Shown here one piece after another: positions 23,167 through 27,326 of a stretch of DNA of 27,326 nucleotides. How positions within the stretch are numbered: position 1 is the stretch's first letter; the number at the start of each line of letters is the position of its first letter. The notes below the pieces were generated by a model that saw nothing but the letters and a program-made list of their open reading frames with translations, ran no database searches and was not told the DNA's origin. Origin of the DNA: JARRQB01 sp965368585. GTDB taxonomy: Bacteria > Pseudomonadota > Gammaproteobacteria > Chromatiales > Chromatiaceae. The stretch is from NCBI GenBank assembly GCA_965368585.1, contig CBDUNM010000053.1, positions 1 through 27,326 on the forward strand, in the 5' to 3' direction. Made by a program: the position numbers and the translations under genes.

Positions 23167-24750
23167 TTACGCGACCTCGGCCATATTGCTGCCGCCCAGC
23201 GGGTCGGAATCGCCGCCGGCCAGCAGGTACTGACGCTGGTAACCGCTGTCGGTGTCCTTGATGATGACCTGAATCATTCCGTCGGAATCGCAATAGTAGG
23301 TTTCTTCAACCGGGCGCTGCGCCCGTTGCGCGAAGGCGGTGACCGGGATGTCGTCCAGTTTCCGGCCGGACTGCAGCTGCGGATCGAAGGGAAAGCGGAT
23401 GTCGTCCAACAGGCTCAGATCGTCGGTCGGCCGTCCGTCGTCGGTCAACCGGCCGCATTCGACGAACCGATAGTGGCCAATGTTGTGCGAGGGCAGATAG
23501 GTCCGGGTCACGACCAGTGGTGGTTCCGCTTTGCCGGGGAGCGCCGTGCCTTTGTGGAAGATCCTGTCGAGTACGATCTCGGCCCCGGATTCGCTTTCGC
23601 GCCAAACGCCGAAATCACGCGTGAACTGTTCCTTCAGCTCCAGCCGGGCGGCGTTGTCCAAGGCGACCGCAAGGCCGACCGCGGCGGCGCCGTGCGGGTA
23701 GGCGGAACGGCTCGCCAACCGGCTGAACGCCTTGCGCAACTGACGATTGACCAACGGGAAATGGCTGCCACCGCCCACTACGTACACGCTCGACAGCTCG
23801 TCAAGTCCGATACCTGTGGTTTTCTGCGTGTCCTGCAGCGAGCGGTGCACCAGTGCCAGTGTCTTATCGATCAGCGGCCGGCACTGTGCGAAGAAATCAC
23901 TGACCAGAACCGTCACATCTCCCGCGCCGAGCATCGCCCGCTCCAGGTCGATCGCGATCTTGCGGGTATTCGCGTGCAGGCTTTCTTTCTTCTCGCGGCA
24001 CTCATCGAGCAGAATTGCACGTTGGGTTGCGGTGGGTGCCTCGTTCAGGTGCGCCGCCGCCAGCGCGAGTTCGCACAGGACCTGATCGAAATCGTCGCCG
24101 CCCAGGCGCATGATGCCCTCGGTGGCGAGCGTTTCGTACCGATGCTCGCCAATGCCGATGATCGAGACGTCGAAGGTGCCGCCGCCCAGGTCATAGACCA
24201 GCAGATAGTGTTTGCGGCTGCGTGCGCCCTTGACGCCGAACCGGTTGACATATTCGATACCGGCAGCGGTCGGTTCGTTGATGACGCCAGCGACCTCGAA
24301 ACCGGCCAGGCGAAAGCCTTCAGCAGTCAGGAAGCGTTGATTGTTGTTGGCGTTGGCGGGTACGGAAATCGTAATTTCGAGAGGTGTGGTCGCGTCGATG
24401 TCCAGATTGGAGTGCCGCGCCAGGTCGTTTTTCAGTTCGGCGAGAAAGCGGTGCAGCAAATCGATCACGCGGATGGAGCCGTCGCCGACCTGGATTCGAT
24501 GATCCGGCGTGCAAGCGGCGAGATGTCGCTTGAAAGACCGGCAAACCGCCCAGCTTTCGTCGTGACTGACCGCCGCTGCGGCCATACCGAATTTCCACTG
24601 TCCACCCCGATAGGCCGCCAGCGATGGATACCAGTCGGTGCATTCGCCGGTGCCGGTCTCGAAATTGACGATGGGGTAGTTGCCTCGGTCCACGGCCGCT
24701 ATCACGGTGTGGGTGGTGCCGAAATCAATACCGAGTCGAACCTTTGTCAT
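23167..24750 (-). CDS. Stand-alone Hsp70-family protein with short C-terminus
   Basis: This 527-residue protein has an actin-like ATPase domain. The first phosphate loop is GIDFGTTHTV (7-16), the second is VYDLGGGTFDVSI (~190-202), and the adenosine motif is VYVVGGGSHFPLV (~315). After ~380 it continues as a shortened beta-rich substrate-binding part and lacks the DnaK helical lid and EEVD-like end. It is therefore more like HscC or a specialised Hsp70 than DnaK. No J-protein or GrpE is adjacent, so its clients are unknown. The ATG has GGAGAGG upstream. Confidence 0.9.
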   Translation of the reverse strand: MTKVRLGIDFGTTHTVIAAVDRGNYPIVNFETGTGECTDWYPSLAAYRGGQWKFGMAAAAVSHDESWAVCRSFKRHLAACTPDHRIQVGDGSIRVIDLLHRFLAELKNDLARHSNLDIDATTPLEITISVPANANNNQRFLTAEGFRLAGFEVAGVINEPTAAGIEYVNRFGVKGARSRKHYLLVYDLGGGTFDVSIIGIGEHRYETLATEGIMRLGGDDFDQVLCELALAAAHLNEAPTATQRAILLDECREKKESLHANTRKIAIDLERAMLGAGDVTVLVSDFFAQCRPLIDKTLALVHRSLQDTQKTTGIGLDELSSVYVVGGGSHFPLVNRQLRKAFSRLASRSAYPHGAAAVGLAVALDNAARLELKEQFTRDFGVWRESESGAEIVLDRIFHKGTALPGKAEPPLVVTRTYLPSHNIGHYRFVECGRLTDDGRPTDDLSLLDDIRFPFDPQLQSGRKLDDIPVTAFAQRAQRPVEETYYCDSDGMIQVIIKDTDSGYQRQYLLAGGDSDPLGGSNMAEVA

Positions 24751-25109
24751 TGCCTCTCCTCACGTTAAATGCCCTGTAGCTCCCGCCGCCCCGGACGGGA
24801 TGTCTGTCCTGTGTAGCGGTTCTGACGCCCGCTGCTGCTATGCGGATGCCCCGCTCGAGGACCCGTAAACTTATCGCCTGTCATTGGCCGGCTTTTCCAC
24901 TCCGTCTCCCATCGTATGAGTACTTTCTCCCTGCCGGAGCGTGTCGCAAAGGTCCGTGTTCCTTCTCCCGCCGGGAGAAGGAACTTTTACGACACCCTCC
25001 TGCCGGGAGAAGGGCCCCGTCATTCGATTCAGTGCAAACCACTCAGTGACCACCGGACCCTCCAGTGGGTGACGGCATGCAATCTCGCCACCTGGATCCT
25101 ATCCGAGTG
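24751..25109. other. Intergenic region with palindromic repeats
   Basis: This 359-bp gap lies between the Hsp70 gene and the DUF2846 gene, both on the minus strand. It is filled mainly by the palindromic element at 24937-25013. Nothing else is recognisable. Confidence 0.5.
24937..25013. repeat. Palindromic REP-like element with nested hairpins
   Basis: A perfect 12-bp stem with a 3-nt loop (GTTCCTTCTCCC / GGGAGAAGGAAC, 24958-24984) is enclosed by an outer stem (GAGCGTGTCG at 24937-24946 pairing with CGACACCCTC at 24990-24999, one mismatch). A further partial copy, GCCGGGAGAAGG, follows at 25002-25013. This is the style of the intergenic palindromes common in GC-rich proteobacteria. It could act as an mRNA 3'-end stabiliser. 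Confidence 0.75.
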
Positions 25110-25544
25110 CTATGGTTCGCTGGTGTAGCTGCATTCCTGAATCTCCTCTTGACCGATCGCATTTTCCACCAGCTCGGGATACACGTGCCCGACAAAAAAT
25201 CCCATGCCGATATTGAGACGGACATACCGGGTTTGTCCCTGCTCGACGACCAGCGACAGTTGCCGTTCCACTTCCGTGGAGGTCGATATCTTATAATGCC
25301 CTGGCGCTGGATCTACATAGAAGAAACCCCTGGGTACAGCCTTGCCGACAACATCACCGTTGAGTTTCACCTCGGGCTGAATAGCGGCGCCAAGAACGCC
25401 CGGCCGGTAGATGTAGATGCGCGCGTTTTCGGGCGCGGCTGCGCCTAACGAGGTCGCCACTTCCGAGAACTTCGGGCCTGACGCACAGCCCGTCAGGTAA
25501 GCGGAAACGCAAATCACAGCCAGCGCTTTGAGTAGGTTGACCAT
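25110..25544 (-). CDS. DUF2846-like lipoprotein
   Basis: The 144-residue product has a lipoprotein signal peptide with lipobox LTGC (Cys at ~20). It continues with a beta-sandwich-like body: ARIYIYRPGVLGAAIQPEV, then NGDVVGKAVPRGFFYVDPAPGHY. This is the pattern of DUF2846 proteins, of unknown function. It is the third gene of an operon, starting 23 bp after the preceding lipoprotein gene. Confidence 0.82.
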   Translation of the reverse strand: MVNLLKALAVICVSAYLTGCASGPKFSEVATSLGAAAPENARIYIYRPGVLGAAIQPEVKLNGDVVGKAVPRGFFYVDPAPGHYKISTSTEVERQLSLVVEQGQTRYVRLNIGMGFFVGHVYPELVENAIGQEEIQECSYTSEP

Positions 25545-25567
25545 GGCTTGTCCCTGTCGGTTTGGAA

Positions 25568-25969
25568 TCATTCTGGCGTGGTTGTTCGCGACACAAGCTC
25601 GAGCGGCGAGGGCAGGGGAGAAAAGGAGCGCTCGACCGGCAGGTAAAAACCTACCAGCCTGTGCGCCGAAACCACGATGTCAGCCTCGTATATGTGCGAT
25701 GCTTCCACGGTCAGCACCTGGTCCCGTGTCTTGTACACGTCGCCCTGCTGAAGTTTGCCGACGCAATGCCACCGGGTTTCCTTCTTCAGCGTCCGTTTAT
25801 ACCCGCCGCTGGGTTCGACGTCGATGTCCTGAGTCAACTCGAAGGAGTCGTTGCAGGGTTGTGACGTATCGAGTGAAGCCGGCGTTTGCGCCACGTGTAT
25901 CACGTCGAAGGCGCATCCGCCGAGCGGCATCAACGCGCAGCAAAGATAAAGGGGAGTCGCTTTCGTCAT
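25568..25969 (-). CDS. Small lipoprotein of unknown function
   Basis: This 133-residue protein has a signal peptide with lipobox LGGC (Cys at ~19). A central beta-rich region has two further cysteines (CNDSFEL and HCVGKL) that could form a disulfide. No family is recognised. Its ATG overlaps the stop of the FkbM gene (ATGA) and it has GGAG upstream, so the two are translationally coupled. Confidence 0.75.
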   Translation of the reverse strand: MTKATPLYLCCALMPLGGCAFDVIHVAQTPASLDTSQPCNDSFELTQDIDVEPSGGYKRTLKKETRWHCVGKLQQGDVYKTRDQVLTVEASHIYEADIVVSAHRLVGFYLPVERSFSPLPSPLELVSRTTTPE

Positions 25970-26685
25970 TGCTTCTCCAGGGCGTTGCGAATTCCACGGG
26001 ACAAAAACACGGCGTCGCACTGATTCCATTGCCTTTGTCGCAGGCTCTTCTCCTCGGAATCATAGAGTCCAATCACGACGTCCTCCAGAGAGTACAAGGT
26101 GTAGCCGTATGCGTCGAGGTAACGCCAGATTTCCCACAGCAGCGGTTGATCCCGGTACTTTTCGACGAACACCGCCTCGACTACGATGGCCTTGATCAAG
26201 CCTCGTTCGAGCAGCGCCGTGGCGCCATTCAGCGCGGCAAGCTCACCGCCTTGCAGGTCCAGCTTAAGCAGGTCTAACGCCTGAATTCCCCGGTTCTCAC
26301 ACGCTTCATCTATTGTTACGACATCCACCTTTGTGCCGCCGCTTAGAACGGCTTGTTCCGGGTAGTAGGGCTTCGTATCGACAGTCGGCCTCGGCAGCAG
26401 TGAATTAGTGGCCGCGTAGGGTCCGCGAAAGAACTCCGCCCGTCCTTTTCGGGCGCCGAGCGCGGCCTGCACGATCTCAACATGGCCATGCGAGTCCAGA
26501 TTTTTTTGGGCGCTGGCCCAAGAGTCGGGATCGGGTTCAAAGGATAAAATCCTTGTCTCAGGAAACGCAGCGATCGCCTGACGTGCAAATCCGCCCACGT
26601 GGCAACCCCCGTCAATGATCCAGGGATCCCCTTGCGTAGGCGGCGCAAGGTCGATCAGTTCGCGGATTGTTTGCAACGCGATCAT
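25966..26685 (-). CDS. FkbM family methyltransferase
   Basis: The 239-residue protein binds SAM through WIIDGGCHVGGFA (motif I) and LSFEPDP, with the later DLLKLDLQGGE motif typical of FkbM. FkbM enzymes O-methylate sugars or polyketides, and relatives occur in surface polysaccharide loci. The ATG at 26685 has GGTGG/GGAAA upstream; a longer frame to 26832 would add a Cys-rich N-terminus not typical of the family. It is first in the operon with two lipoprotein genes, so the target may be an envelope component. Confidence 0.85.
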   Translation of the reverse strand: MIALQTIRELIDLAPPTQGDPWIIDGGCHVGGFARQAIAAFPETRILSFEPDPDSWASAQKNLDSHGHVEIVQAALGARKGRAEFFRGPYAATNSLLPRPTVDTKPYYPEQAVLSGGTKVDVVTIDEACENRGIQALDLLKLDLQGGELAALNGATALLERGLIKAIVVEAVFVEKYRDQPLLWEIWRYLDAYGYTLYSLEDVVIGLYDSEEKSLRQRQWNQCDAVFLSRGIRNALEKQ

Positions 26686-26785
26686 GATTTCCACCGGAGC
26701 GCGTTGGACTTCAGCACCCGGTAAGCAAGCCACACAATCCGTGGCCAGTCGACCCGGCAGGCCAAAGGTGTAAAGACAACCACGG

Positions 26786-27326
26786 TCATCCCACCAATAG
26801 CGCCGCGACGACGCCCGAGACGGCCAGGGCACCGGTAATGGGGATCATCGTCCGGCGCATCGACGGCGCGCCGAGCCAGATCGCCATGCCGCACTTGACC
26901 ATGGTGTTGGAGATCACCGCGATGACCACGGTACGCGCGGCAGGTCCGGCATTCTCCGGGTTCTGCAAGGCGAGATTGGCCATGGAAAGCGCGATGGCGT
27001 CCACGTCGGTGAGGCCAGCTAACGCCCCCGCCAGGTACAGACCGGTGTTTCCGAAATAGACCTGAGCGGCGCTGGCGACAAAGATCACCACCGCAAACAG
27101 CGCGCCGAACTTGATCGCCTCTCCCAGTTCGAATGGATTGTGCCCGGCTTGTACTTCCGCTTTCTCTTCGCTGCGCCCGCGCCGCCATAGAAAGAAGCTG
27201 ATCCCCAGACTGACCGCCCCCATCAGAATCATGCCCGGCGCCAAATCCTTGGCCAGCGTTAGATTCACCACCCCGACCTCGACCACGACACGAAAAAACA
27301 TGACGGTCCATGCCAGCAGAATGGCC
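26786..27326 (-). CDS. MgtC/SapB-related DUF4010 membrane protein (N-terminal part outside window)
   Basis: The reading frame is open to the right edge, so only the C-terminal 179 residues are visible. They form several hydrophobic helices with the DUF4010 signatures FRVVVEVGVVN, GNTGLYLAGALAGLTDVDAIALSMANLA and ISNTMVKCGMAIWLG. DUF4010 is usually the C-terminal half of MgtC/SapB-type membrane proteins, sometimes linked to Mg or other cation homeostasis. It lies 100 bp upstream of the FkbM operon on the same strand and could be co-transcribed with it. Confidence 0.85.
   Translation of the reverse strand, partial: AILLAWTVMFFRVVVEVGVVNLTLAKDLAPGMILMGAVSLGISFFLWRRGRSEEKAEVQAGHNPFELGEAIKFGALFAVVIFVASAAQVYFGNTGLYLAGALAGLTDVDAIALSMANLALQNPENAGPAARTVVIAVISNTMVKCGMAIWLGAPSMRRTMIPITGALAVSGVVAALLVG

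Noticed and set aside
23326..24768. 480-codon plus-strand ORF opposite the Hsp70 gene
   Set aside because: It is an antisense shadow of the clearly conserved Hsp70 frame, caused by high third-position GC.

Overview
The window looks like a stretch of chromosome from a GC-rich gammaproteobacterium, plausibly a Chromatiales-like or sulfur-oxidising lineage; this placement is inferred from gene content only. Supporting signs are many GTG and TTG starts with good Shine-Dalgarno sites, a PEP-CTERM-type protein, two YebE-like DUF533 proteins, several lipoproteins, and a small inverted-repeat element. There are no rRNA or tRNA genes, no CRISPR array and no phage block. Most genes are single envelope, stress or housekeeping functions separated by fairly long non-coding gaps.

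Layout. 1-2400: end of a PEP-CTERM-like secreted protein with a terminator, a SprT-like zinc protein, a conserved 91-residue protein and a small HMA-like protein. 2888-5376: two DUF533 proteins flank a glycerophosphodiester phosphodiesterase. 5377-7408: gene-poor, lower-GC stretch with a tiny membrane protein, broken mini-ORFs and a helix-hairpin-helix protein. 7409-10007: a response-regulator/metallo-beta-lactamase fusion, a lipoprotein and an exported MsrA. 10399-12545: a bufferin-type metallophore operon (bufA2-bufB-bufC). 12566-12871: a MITE-like element just after it. 12918-20586: HDOD protein, MFS transporter, a membrane-anchored VMO-I-like protein, two PhyH-type dioxygenases, a YihY membrane protein and a Sel1/SLT lytic transglycosylase. 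20690-21300: a decayed DUF3179 gene. 21438-24750: a coiled-coil LysM protein and a stand-alone Hsp70. 25110-26685: a three-gene operon (FkbM methyltransferase and two lipoproteins). 26786-27326: part of a DUF4010/MgtC-like membrane protein.

The most interesting system is the buf operon. The precursor contains two nearly identical copies of a six-cysteine core, in exact 61-residue register, behind what reads as a lipoprotein signal peptide. It is followed by a DUF692 (MNIO) enzyme and an overlapping DUF2063 partner. This suggests a two-headed, membrane-tethered metal-binding RiPP rather than the usual single-core soluble periplasmic form. An exported methionine sulfoxide reductase is divergently encoded next to it, which would suit an envelope copper/oxidant defence locus, although that link is inference.
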